Assembly: GCA_937983085.1 (NCBI GenBank)
Contig: CALJKZ010000469.1
Span: 1 to 7,747, forward strand
Direction: 5' to 3'
Length of the DNA stretch: 7,747 nt
Source: an uncultured Gemmatimonadales bacterium
GTDB taxonomy: Bacteria > Gemmatimonadota > Gemmatimonadetes > Longimicrobiales > Gaopeijiaceae
The stretch's first letter is position 1; every line of letters begins with the position of its first letter. Position numbers and translations under genes: made by a program. The notes below the pieces were generated by a model. That model ran no database searches. It was not told where the DNA came from and saw only the letters and a program-made list of their open reading frames with translations. Positions 1 to 5,667 of the stretch are shown piece after piece.

Positions 1-73
1 CGTAGGCGTACGTGCCGTCGGACTCGAGGCCGCAGGGCGGCACCGCGTGCACCGCTCCCACGCCCCCCGATCC
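1..73 (-). pseudogene. Truncated second copy of the lipoprotein gene (continues left of window)
   Basis: Read on the minus strand, these bases encode residues 133-157 of the lipoprotein at 2711-3397 (from GSGGVGAVHAV to DGTYAYG). Of 73 bases, 72 are identical; the exception is base 56 against 2984. That change is in the third position of the codon for Gly138 (GGG to GGA), so it is silent. Homology stops abruptly after base 73: the intact gene continues into its N-terminal half, while this copy runs into unrelated sequence. The frame stays open upstream to an ATG at 179-181, giving a chimeric reading frame with a new, low-complexity N-terminus and no lipobox. I read it as the 3' remnant of a duplicated gene, probably not functional as a lipoprotein. 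The rest of the copy would lie beyond the left edge. Confidence 0.75.
1..73. repeat. Direct repeat, left copy (partner 2929-3001)
   Basis: Same-orientation repeat of 2929-3001 with a constant offset of 2928 bases and a single mismatch at base 56. The right boundary is sharp: base 74 is g while the partner has a at 3002. The left boundary is not visible because the window starts inside the repeat, so the true repeat may be much longer. Confidence 0.93.
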
Positions 74-106
74 GTAACGGTCGAGGACTGAAGAGCAGGC
101 CGCGTG

Positions 107-127
107 GGCGCGAGCGCGGCTCGCGCC
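107..127. other. Perfect 9-bp stem-loop at the duplication junction
   Basis: GGCGCGAGC and GCTCGCGCC form a perfect 9-bp inverted repeat around a 3-base loop. No T-tract follows on either strand, so it does not look like a normal intrinsic terminator. It lies 34 bases inside the abrupt end of the direct repeat and could be a terminator-like element or a recombination-prone hairpin. Confidence 0.4.
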
Positions 128-207
128 GCTCAGGCTCGACAATGGCGACTCTCTCGGTTGAGACGGCTTTGCGAGGCGCATGCGTGAGCATGGAGTTACG
201 GAGTCCC

Positions 208-236
208 ATGGCACCGCACGCGCGTCGAGTTAGATT
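208..236 (+). promoter_or_regulatory. Possible promoter of the three-gene cassette
   Basis: ATGGCA (208-213) matches four of six bases of the -35 consensus. A 17-base spacer follows, then TAGATT (231-236), which matches four of six bases of the -10 consensus. Transcription would start near 243 and give a leader of about 50 bases. This is a pattern match only. Confidence 0.3.
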
Positions 237-239
237 GGC

Positions 240-258
240 GGTCGGTTCTGGACCGACC
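240..258. promoter_or_regulatory. Inverted repeat in the leader of the cassette
   Basis: GGTCGGT and ACCGACC are perfect 7-bp arms separated by TCTGG. It overlaps the predicted start of transcription, so it could be an operator or a 5' stem-loop in the mRNA. A GGAG ribosome-binding site follows at 281-284, eight bases before the ATG at 293. Confidence 0.35.
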
Positions 259-292
259 CCCTACGGATCTGCTCAGGGATGGAGAACTGCTC

Positions 293-790
293 ATGAAGAA
301 CGCGCCGCAGTGGTGCATCGTCGTACTAGCGTCCCTGGCCCTCTTGATGACGGCAACAGGCGTTTTCGCGGCCAGCAACGCCGAGTGCCAGGTCACGTTC
401 TCGTACTCCGGAACGCTACTCACCATGACGAACTGCTCGGGCCAGACTTGCGACGTTGATGGCGAGTCCGGCTCCTGCTCCAACGTCGATGGCAGCAACC
501 CCCTGCCCGGAGACGAGTACCGGTGGGACGGCACACAGTGGGTGCTGGTAGGTGCCGTTGCAACGAATCAGAAGACCGTGGTCGGATGCGCGTGCGTCGT
601 GGACGGGGAAACCTACCAGGACCCGTGCTGCAAGATCTGGTACATCAAGAACTCCGCCGGGAAACGCTACCTGCTCACCGGTTCCTGTCCCACGCCCGAA
701 TGCACGGACGCCGCCAACGCAGTGTGCAGTATCGTCGGGGGCGATCCGCTGGAGCCCCCCAACACGGCTGCCGACTGCATTGGGCAGTAG
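293..790 (+). CDS. Exported cysteine-rich protein with 12 mature cysteines
   Basis: A 165-residue protein that I do not recognise as a named family. Residues 1-26 form a Sec-type signal peptide: Lys2, a hydrophobic core at about 8-24, and cleavage likely after VFA. The mature part of about 139 residues holds 12 cysteines (32, 48, 53, 62, 99, 101, 112, 113, 132, 137, 145, 162), an even number that would allow six disulfides. A vicinal pair at 112-113 follows a DGxxY sequence. Tryptophans are at 78, 83 and 116. The ATG is well placed, eight bases after GGAG. Two same-strand genes follow, the last a MauE-like redox membrane protein, which suggests this protein needs assisted disulfide formation. 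The size, cysteine count and CC pair recall the methylamine dehydrogenase light chain, but there is no tryptophan in the C-terminal third, where one of the cofactor tryptophans should be. Secretion is well supported; function is unknown. Confidence 0.8.
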   Translation: MKNAPQWCIVVLASLALLMTATGVFAASNAECQVTFSYSGTLLTMTNCSGQTCDVDGESGSCSNVDGSNPLPGDEYRWDGTQWVLVGAVATNQKTVVGCACVVDGETYQDPCCKIWYIKNSAGKRYLLTGSCPTPECTDAANAVCSIVGGDPLEPPNTAADCIGQ

Positions 791-807
791 CCACCCCCGT
801 GGGGCTC

Positions 808-2292
808 GTGTTGCTTCCTACCAGAGCGAGCGGCCGCCGCATCTTCGTGTGCTCGGCTTCGTTCTTGTTCCTTGCGGCACTCCTGTTCTACGTCGTGCGC
901 GAGCAGAACGTCCGGGAGCGCCCGCCCCGAGCCGAGCTTCACTCCCCCCCCGTCGCCCTCACGAACCGCCCCCAAACTCAGGAAACGGTCCCCACGCCTC
1001 CTAGCCAGCACGACGAGGCCGCGAAGCCCGAAGCAGGATTGGGCATACTCGCGGCGGCACCCGAACGCTTCTCAGGGCCCTTGACGATCTGCGGCGTTGT
1101 GCTCGACCACGCCCGCAGACAGGTCTCCGGCGCGACGGTGGTCTTCAGGCCCGGCGTGGGAGCGTGTCCGATGTGGAGAGAGGAGTACGTACGGCTCACA
1201 AGCACGTCAGACGACCGGGGCGAGTTCCGGCATGACGCCCTTCCGGACACAAGCGAGTACGAGGTGTTCGCGTTCAAGGGCGGCAGCGCAGGGAGGACAT
1301 ACATCAGCGGGGCGCAAGGCCGTGTGGGCCAAGTTGTTGTTGAGGTTGCCCCCCTTGCCTACGACTGCTACTCCTTCGTGGACGATGCCACCGATGCTCC
1401 CATTGACATGAGCCGCCTCCATTCGCGGATTGGATGGGGCGATGTGCTGCTGACGACGGATGAGATCATCGATGGCCTGCCGGGCGACCTCGACCGTCTG
1501 GCTATCCTCTACGGCTTGGGGCTTGATCTCGGCGCACTGGATTCGACCCGGATCGCGGTCGTCTATCGCGGCAGGGGGGGCGTACGCCTCAAGGGAGACA
1601 GCCCGCAACGCAGGCGGGCCATGCGCATGGAGCTGGATTCCGACCGGGAGTCCATGTATCTGCCATCGTACGGCCGCGTGCGGCTGCGCAGGGAGTACCG
1701 GGACATGTCGGAGTGGTGCTCCTACACGGAGATACGGGTGCACCGTGCGCTTCACCCCGATCCGTGGCTGTGCCACGAAGTCGTGTTTCCCCAGATGCCC
1801 TGGCTCAGCCAGCTTCCACGTGAACTCAGGGCCGTCCTCGACCTGCGCCTCACCGTGACGACAAGGGAACCAGGTGCCGTAACCCAACTTACGCGGCGGA
1901 AGAGCACGTTTCTCTCGGCCCGAGAGGCGTTCGTGCTGTATCAGACGGGATGGGCGGAGATGCCTCTTGCTGTCACCGCCAGCCACGGCACGGAGGGGAC
2001 GGTTCGCGTGGCGCTAGAGCAGCGCCCGTATGGGTACCTCGAGATGCGTTTTGGCTCAACCGGACACGCACGAGTCGAAGAGGTACAAGTACGACCACTG
2101 CTCGGTGAACGCGTCGGTCCGCCCCTCTGGGCAACCATTCGTTGGGGAGGCGCGGCCTTCGCGGGCCCGGTGCCTGCCGGACGTTACGTGGTCATGATTG
2201 GCGGAACGGGCCATGACGGCACTTCGGTTCTAAGGACGATCGAAAGGCCGATCGACGTCGTTGAAGGCAGGAATGTCATCGAGCTGGACTAG
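808..2292 (+). CDS. Membrane-anchored protein with a carboxypeptidase-regulatory-like domain
   Basis: From GTG 808 this gives 494 residues. Arg10-Arg11 precede a transmembrane segment at about 12-30, then a Pro-rich linker (about 38-75), so the bulk should lie outside the membrane. Residues about 93-183 resemble a carboxypeptidase-regulatory/Ig-like beta fold: the pattern GVVLD...VSGATVVF followed by DDRGEFRHDALPD is typical of that superfamily. The remainder is unassigned; the last 60 residues (AGRYVVMIGG, then VVEGRNVIELD) look like another beta-sandwich edge. No peptidase catalytic motif is visible. The frame is open upstream to 523, but that part overlaps the previous gene. GTG 799, GTG 808 and TTG 811 are possible starts; GGGG at 801-804 is best spaced for TTG 811, so the start is uncertain by a few codons. 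The gene begins 17 bases after the previous stop and overlaps the next by 20 bases, so one operon is likely. Confidence 0.72.
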   Translation: MLLPTRASGRRIFVCSASFLFLAALLFYVVREQNVRERPPRAELHSPPVALTNRPQTQETVPTPPSQHDEAAKPEAGLGILAAAPERFSGPLTICGVVLDHARRQVSGATVVFRPGVGACPMWREEYVRLTSTSDDRGEFRHDALPDTSEYEVFAFKGGSAGRTYISGAQGRVGQVVVEVAPLAYDCYSFVDDATDAPIDMSRLHSRIGWGDVLLTTDEIIDGLPGDLDRLAILYGLGLDLGALDSTRIAVVYRGRGGVRLKGDSPQRRRAMRMELDSDRESMYLPSYGRVRLRREYRDMSEWCSYTEIRVHRALHPDPWLCHEVVFPQMPWLSQLPRELRAVLDLRLTVTTREPGAVTQLTRRKSTFLSAREAFVLYQTGWAEMPLAVTASHGTEGTVRVALEQRPYGYLEMRFGSTGHARVEEVQVRPLLGERVGPPLWATIRWGGAAFAGPVPAGRYVVMIGGTGHDGTSVLRTIERPIDVVEGRNVIELD

Positions 2293-2707
2293 CGCGGGCC
2301 GGTTTGTTCTCACGCTTGTCTTCCTCCTGGCGGGCGTGCAGAAGGGTCGCATCCTGTTGGGGGATCTCGCGTTCGTGGATGATCACTGGCTGCTCGGATC
2401 ACTGCCGCTGCTCGCCCTCCTTGGCGCATTGGAGCTGGGTATCGCGATTTCCATGCTCACGCAGCTGTGGGAACAGGGATGTGCCGCCGCCGTGCTCCTG
2501 GCGGTCGCCGGCTCCTTCGTTCATGCCTTCGAAGCACCTGCGGGACATGCGACGGCATGTGGCTGCTTCGGCAACTCGCCCGCCGCACCGCTCGACCAGT
2601 TCATGGTGAGTGGAGCGATCCTGGCCCTCGCAGGTGTGTGCTTGTGGAAATCGCCCGCCGGCGCCCAAGGTTCTGCTCACGACGGAACACTGGAGAGTGA
2701 GACCTAG
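2273..2707 (+). CDS. MauE/DoxX-type redox-associated membrane protein
   Basis: A 144-residue integral membrane protein with four predicted helices (about 10-29, 44-64, 69-86 and 110-125). The N-terminal FLLAGVQKG pattern, the LxxLExGIAISML segment in helix 2, and a CGCFG motif (Cys96, Cys98) between helices 3 and 4 match the MauE/DoxX superfamily. In methylamine-utilising bacteria MauE works with MauD in forming the disulfides of the dehydrogenase light chain. By inference this protein passes reducing or oxidising equivalents through its Cys pair to an envelope substrate, the obvious one being the cysteine-rich product of 293-790. No MauD-like thioredoxin is seen in the window. ATG 2273 was chosen over the in-frame TTG 2261 because AAGG (2264-2267) is well spaced before it. 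It overlaps the preceding gene by 20 bases, and its stop lies only three bases from the stop of the convergent lipoprotein gene. Confidence 0.82.
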   Translation: MSSSWTSAGRFVLTLVFLLAGVQKGRILLGDLAFVDDHWLLGSLPLLALLGALELGIAISMLTQLWEQGCAAAVLLAVAGSFVHAFEAPAGHATACGCFGNSPAAPLDQFMVSGAILALAGVCLWKSPAGAQGSAHDGTLESET

Positions 2708-2710
2708 GCG

Positions 2711-3397
2711 CTACTTCGCGCGCAGCCAGGTTTCGCGGCCGGTGCCGGGGTCGACGAGCAGCGTGTCGCCGGAGAGGTCGTAGGTCCCGACGCGGCGCCA
2801 GCCCTCGAGCTCGCTGCCGCGCGCCCAGAGCACGCCGCCCTCGGCCTTCCACTGGCCCTTGATGGACGCGCCCGGGCCGAGCAGGCCCGGCACCCCCACC
2901 AGCTCGAGCGGGCACACGCCGCCCTCGCCGTAGGCGTACGTGCCGTCGGACTCGAGGCCGCAGGGCGGCACCGCGTGCACCGCCCCCACGCCCCCCGATC
3001 CAGCCCTCCGCCAGAAGCCGACGAGCCGCGGGTCCTTTGCCCACGCCTCCTCCTCCCGGGTGAGCGTCGCCGAGAGGCGCTCCTCGCCCCCGCCGAGGGG
3101 CCGCGGCGTCACCATCGTCCAGACGAGGCCGTCGCCGCTTCGCCGCGCCTCGAAGGTGATCGCGGTGCGCGCGTCGCCCTTGCACTCGCCCCGGGCGACG
3201 CCGTCCCTGATCCGTCCCTCCAGCGCGAGCGTGCGGCCCTGGATCGACACGCGGCCCTTCACCGCGCCGTCCTTCACCTCGAGGACGACGACGACCGGCA
3301 TCGCCCGGGAAAGGCCGCGCCAGGTGCCCGCAAGATCGGCCCCGCCGCCGCCGCACGCGGCGAGAAGGAGGCACGGCAGGAGGCGCGCGCGGGCCAT
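2711..3397 (-). CDS. Secreted lipoprotein with two similar halves
   Basis: A 228-residue predicted lipoprotein of unknown function. The first 15 residues form a type II signal peptide ending in a lipobox (LLAAC, lipidated Cys15), followed by a short GGGG tether. Two parts follow, each opening with a similar phrase: LAGTWRG at 22-28 and LVGFWRRAG at 125-133. Each is rich in short beta strands, which suggests a duplicated small beta-barrel fold of the calycin type. That fold call is inference. ATG 3397 is preferred over an upstream in-frame start at 3577 because it alone gives a signal peptide, and because TATACT lies exactly six bases upstream, as for a leaderless mRNA. There is no clear Shine-Dalgarno. 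It follows the small gene at 3441-3719 by 43 bases on the same strand. Residues 133-157 are duplicated at the left edge of the window. Confidence 0.8.
   Translation of the reverse strand: MARARLLPCLLLAACGGGGADLAGTWRGLSRAMPVVVVLEVKDGAVKGRVSIQGRTLALEGRIRDGVARGECKGDARTAITFEARRSGDGLVWTMVTPRPLGGGEERLSATLTREEEAWAKDPRLVGFWRRAGSGGVGAVHAVPPCGLESDGTYAYGEGGVCPLELVGVPGLLGPGASIKGQWKAEGGVLWARGSELEGWRRVGTYDLSGDTLLVDPGTGRETWLRAK
2929..3001. repeat. Direct repeat, right copy (partner 1-73)
   Basis: Lies inside the intact lipoprotein gene (codons 133-157). It matches 1-73 at 72 of 73 positions in the same orientation. The homology ends at 3001. Confidence 0.93.
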
Positions 3398-3403
3398 CGA
3401 CGG

Positions 3404-3409
3404 AGTATA
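3404..3409 (-). promoter_or_regulatory. -10 hexamer TATACT, leaderless promoter of the lipoprotein gene
   Basis: On the minus strand TATACT matches five of six bases of TATAAT and is followed by exactly six bases and then the ATG at 3397. This places transcription start on or beside the A of the start codon. No good -35 is visible 17 bases upstream. The absence of a Shine-Dalgarno agrees with a leaderless transcript. Confidence 0.5.
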
Positions 3410-3440
3410 CGGCCCGTTCCGCGCTCGGCCGGGGTCCGCG

Positions 3441-3719
3441 TCAGCGGGAGGGGGGGACGGACTCGTCCGGGGCGTGCCTGTCGAGCGCGGCGAGGATCCG
3501 CTCGCGCTCGTCCCGGCCGAAGTCGGCCGCGTAGAAGCGCAGGAACAGGCGGCGCCGCATCTCCCGGGCGTCCGCAACGCCCTCGGCGCGCAGCCCGGCC
3601 TCCGCGAAGGCGCGCACGGTGTCGAACATCCCGAACGCCATGGCCAGGCGGCGGCTCGGGGGCTGCGCCAGGATCATCTCGCGATAGCGCCGCTCGACCG
3701 GCTCGGGAGTGTCGGTCAC
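3441..3719 (-). CDS. Small helical protein coupled to the nucleotidyltransferase-fold gene
   Basis: A 92-residue soluble protein of predicted helical character. Two stretches stand out: ERRYREMILAQPPSRRLAMA (about 9-28) then GMFDTVRAF, and REMRRRLFLRFYAADFGRDE (about 52-71). I recall similar short proteins beside nucleotidyltransferase-fold genes in environmental bacteria but cannot name the family. GTG 3719 was chosen because it overlaps the upstream TGA as GTGA, with GAGGA four bases before it, a classic translational-coupling arrangement. Starts further upstream would overlap the neighbour deeply and add a low-complexity Arg/Gly-rich segment. It has no HEPN RxxxxH motif, so it is not an obvious HEPN partner. 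A role as partner or antitoxin of the upstream protein is possible but unproven. Confidence 0.72.
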   Translation of the reverse strand: MTDTPEPVERRYREMILAQPPSRRLAMAFGMFDTVRAFAEAGLRAEGVADAREMRRRLFLRFYAADFGRDERERILAALDRHAPDESVPPSR

Positions 3720-4264
3720 TTCGTCCTCAGCTTCCGCAGCGCCTCCGCGACGCCCAAAGCGGCGGCCCAGTGATCCAGGTACGCCTCGTGCAGGTCCCTG
3801 CCGTGCGCGAGCAGGTCGCGCACGTCCCTCTCCTGCGTCTCCGACGCCGACGTGCGGCTCCACAGCAGCTTCGAAAGGATCAGGTCTTCGGGAGAGACGA
3901 CGGGGACGGGCACCCCCTCGAGGTCGAAGGTGCGCCGCCGGGCGAACTCGGCCTTTCGGTACGGGTCGTCCTTGCGGACGATGAAGTCCGCCTTCGTGAT
4001 CCAGCGGTTGTGGATGATGTTGAACATCCCGCGCCCCGAGATCGCCCTCCCCACGGCCTCGCGGTCGACGTAGCAGTCCCCCTCGAACAGGGCGGCAAGC
4101 CGCTCGGCGCTCTCCGACGCGACGTCCACCACCAGATCGATGTCGCGCGTCATGCGCGGCACCGCGTACGCCGCAAGCGCCAGCGAGCCCGTCAGCATGC
4201 AGGGGATGCCGGCGCCGTCGAGGCGGCGGACGATCTCGAGGACGAAGGCACGCTGCTCGTCCAC
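3716..4264 (-). CDS. Nucleotidyltransferase-fold protein (AbiEii/DUF6036-like)
   Basis: A 182-residue protein with the signature of a minimal nucleotidyltransferase fold: TGSLAL at 25-30 (the GS motif), then RDIDLVV at 40-46 with the acidic pair Asp41 and Asp43, and KADFIV at 91-96, where Asp93 could be the third carboxylate. SPEDLILSKL at 124-133 is the helix typical of AbiEii-like and DUF6036-like members, and a later RD (149-150) fits the same group. Relatives include toxins that transfer nucleotides to tRNA as well as proteins of unknown role, so activity is plausible but the target is unknown. The start is GTG 4264, one base after the upstream TGA, with no good Shine-Dalgarno, which suggests coupling by re-initiation. 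The next gene overlaps its stop by four bases. Confidence 0.82.
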   Translation of the reverse strand: MDEQRAFVLEIVRRLDGAGIPCMLTGSLALAAYAVPRMTRDIDLVVDVASESAERLAALFEGDCYVDREAVGRAISGRGMFNIIHNRWITKADFIVRKDDPYRKAEFARRRTFDLEGVPVPVVSPEDLILSKLLWSRTSASETQERDVRDLLAHGRDLHEAYLDHWAAALGVAEALRKLRTK

Positions 4265-4265
4265 C

Positions 4266-5630
4266 TCAGGACTCGGCGGACTTGCCCGAGAGGATCGCCG
4301 CGTAGTCCTCCTCGGCGCGGGCGAGGCTGATCGTGTTGAGGAAGTTGGAGTAGCACATCCACGCCGACACGCCGCGCAGGTCCGTGTAGGGCGGCGGCAG
4401 GTAGCGCGGCGGCACCACCACGCCGTCCTCGAGCAGCTGGTGCAGGATGCCGAGGTCGCTCAGGCGGATCTTGCCGAGGAAGAGGTGCGGGATGCGGCTC
4501 GCGAGGCCCTGCCGCACGGCGAGGCGGATGAAGTTGTAGAGGAGGATGAAGCCGCGGTGGTAGCTCACGTCCTTCGTGAAGGGCCCGCACCCCTTCGGCA
4601 GGCTGCCCCGGAACGCCCGCTGCGTCGTCTGGTACGCCGCCCGCTCGTCGCCGTGGCGCTGCAGGAGCGCGCGGTACACCTCCAGGAAGTCGGCGCCCTC
4701 CTCGGCCATGCGGATCGCCTCGACGCGGTCCGTCAGCCTCTGGATGCGCGCGGGCATGCTCTTGAAGGTGAAGATCTCCTGGATGATGGCGAGCCCCTCC
4801 TGCGACACCGTGCAACTGGGCGTGCCCTTCGCGAGGAACGTCGCCACGGGCTGCAGCACGCCGTTCAGGGTCGTCCCGATGTGCACCCATCCCTCGTGCA
4901 CTTCCAGGATGTCCAGGTCGCGCTGGCTGAATCGCGCGCCCTGGCGCACCTTGATGTAGTCGGCCCCCGCCGCGGCGTCCGACACGACGCCGTCGCTCAG
5001 CTTCACCGTGACGACGCCCTTGCCGAAGTAGGCGTCCATCTTGCCCTGCAGGTAGGCGACCGCCGCCTCGGCGTCGTAGGTGTCCTCGTCGTCGGAGACG
5101 GTCACGTCGGCGCCCAGGCGCGACAGGATCTGCGACATGCCGCGGCCGAGGTCGCCCAGGGTGGGGTCGCCCGCGTGGAACCGGTCGAAGGTCGACCCGT
5201 AGAGACCCTGGGAGATCGCGCTGAACTCCCGCGTGCCGCGGCGCTGCAGCATGCCGAGCACCACGCGGTACTCCTTGCACGCCTTCAGCATCAGCGCTCC
5301 GCACGGGTTGAGCGTGCCCAGCTCGCGGCGGATGTCCCGCTCGAGGTCGAAGAACTCCTGCAGCTTGGCCTCGATGTCGAAGCCCAGCGGCCGCGTCTCG
5401 TAGTACTCCCGGGTGACCGGCGGCAGCTCCTTTGCGCCCGCCGCGAAGAAGCGCTCCTCCACCGTGTCGTCCCACTTCACGGCGTCGAGCACCCGGATGG
5501 CCCGCTGCGCCTCGACGATGCGGTCCGAGAGCAGCCGCATCGTCTTGTGGTGCGGCGGCAGGGAGTCCGGCGGCACCGGCGCCACGCCTCCGGTGCGGCG
5601 GGGCTCGGGCTTCGGAACGGGCTGCTCCAT
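4266..5630 (-). CDS. DUF1704 / QEGLA-motif putative zinc metallopeptidase (MATCAP-like)
   Basis: A 454-residue protein of the family named 'flavohemoglobin expression-modulating QEGLA motif protein' (TIGR02421, DUF1704). Its eukaryotic relatives are MATCAP tyrosine carboxypeptidases. The metallopeptidase motif HExxxH appears as HEGWVH (His245, Glu246, His250). QEGLA follows at 277-281, where Glu278 is the expected third zinc ligand. FTKDVSYHRGF (351-361) is another family block. All key residues are present, so it should be an active zinc peptidase; its substrate is unknown, and the historical link to flavohemoglobin is weak evidence of function. There is no signal peptide or membrane segment, so it is probably cytoplasmic, with a Pro-rich disordered N-terminus. 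ATG 5630 is preferred over TTG 5666 because TACCTT lies six bases upstream, as in leaderless genes. It leads the three-gene unit with the nucleotidyltransferase and the small protein. Confidence 0.9.
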   Translation of the reverse strand: MEQPVPKPEPRRTGGVAPVPPDSLPPHHKTMRLLSDRIVEAQRAIRVLDAVKWDDTVEERFFAAGAKELPPVTREYYETRPLGFDIEAKLQEFFDLERDIRRELGTLNPCGALMLKACKEYRVVLGMLQRRGTREFSAISQGLYGSTFDRFHAGDPTLGDLGRGMSQILSRLGADVTVSDDEDTYDAEAAVAYLQGKMDAYFGKGVVTVKLSDGVVSDAAAGADYIKVRQGARFSQRDLDILEVHEGWVHIGTTLNGVLQPVATFLAKGTPSCTVSQEGLAIIQEIFTFKSMPARIQRLTDRVEAIRMAEEGADFLEVYRALLQRHGDERAAYQTTQRAFRGSLPKGCGPFTKDVSYHRGFILLYNFIRLAVRQGLASRIPHLFLGKIRLSDLGILHQLLEDGVVVPPRYLPPPYTDLRGVSAWMCYSNFLNTISLARAEEDYAAILSGKSAES

Positions 5631-5636
5631 GCGCCC

Positions 5637-5642
5637 AAGGTA
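5637..5642 (-). promoter_or_regulatory. -10 hexamer TACCTT, leaderless promoter of the metallopeptidase operon
   Basis: TACCTT fits the TANNNT form of the -10 element. It is followed by exactly six bases and then ATG 5630, the same geometry as at 3404-3409. No Shine-Dalgarno is seen before this ATG. As a six-base match alone it is weak; the identical spacing at two genes raises confidence. Confidence 0.4.
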
Positions 5643-5667
5643 CCCCTGCCCGGTCCCGAAGGCCAAG

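Larger units (their letters stand above)
74..292. other. Intergenic region upstream of the cassette
   Basis: This stretch separates the truncated lipoprotein copy from the first cassette gene. Reading frames here are shadows or the chimeric extension of the truncated gene. It contains a 9-bp stem-loop (107-127), a possible promoter (208-236) and an inverted repeat (240-258). I see no RNA gene. Confidence 0.5.

Noticed and set aside
107..127. Intrinsic terminator
   Set aside because: The stem is strong but no T-tract follows on either strand, so I kept it only as a stem-loop.
523..807. Upstream extension of the anchored protein gene to GTG 523
   Set aside because: It overlaps the cysteine-rich gene in another frame, and the extension would put a long basic stretch before the membrane anchor.
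1207..1986. A 259-codon open frame on the - strand
   Set aside because: It is antisense to the anchored carboxypeptidase-regulatory-like gene, has no upstream signals and no recognisable domain.
293..2707. A true methylamine dehydrogenase cluster
   Set aside because: There is no heavy-chain beta-propeller, MauD or MauG gene, and the cysteine-rich protein lacks a tryptophan where the second cofactor residue should be.
3720..3863. Upstream extension of the small protein gene
   Set aside because: The extension overlaps the nucleotidyltransferase gene and is low-complexity; GTG 3719 with GAGGA and the GTGA overlap is far better.
3441..4264. HEPN-MNT toxin-antitoxin pair
   Set aside because: The small protein lacks the HEPN RxxxxH motif, so that named system does not fit even though the nucleotidyltransferase fold is present.
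2975..4330. A 451-codon open frame on the + strand
   Set aside because: It runs antisense across three recognisable minus-strand genes and encodes Arg/Pro-rich low-complexity sequence.
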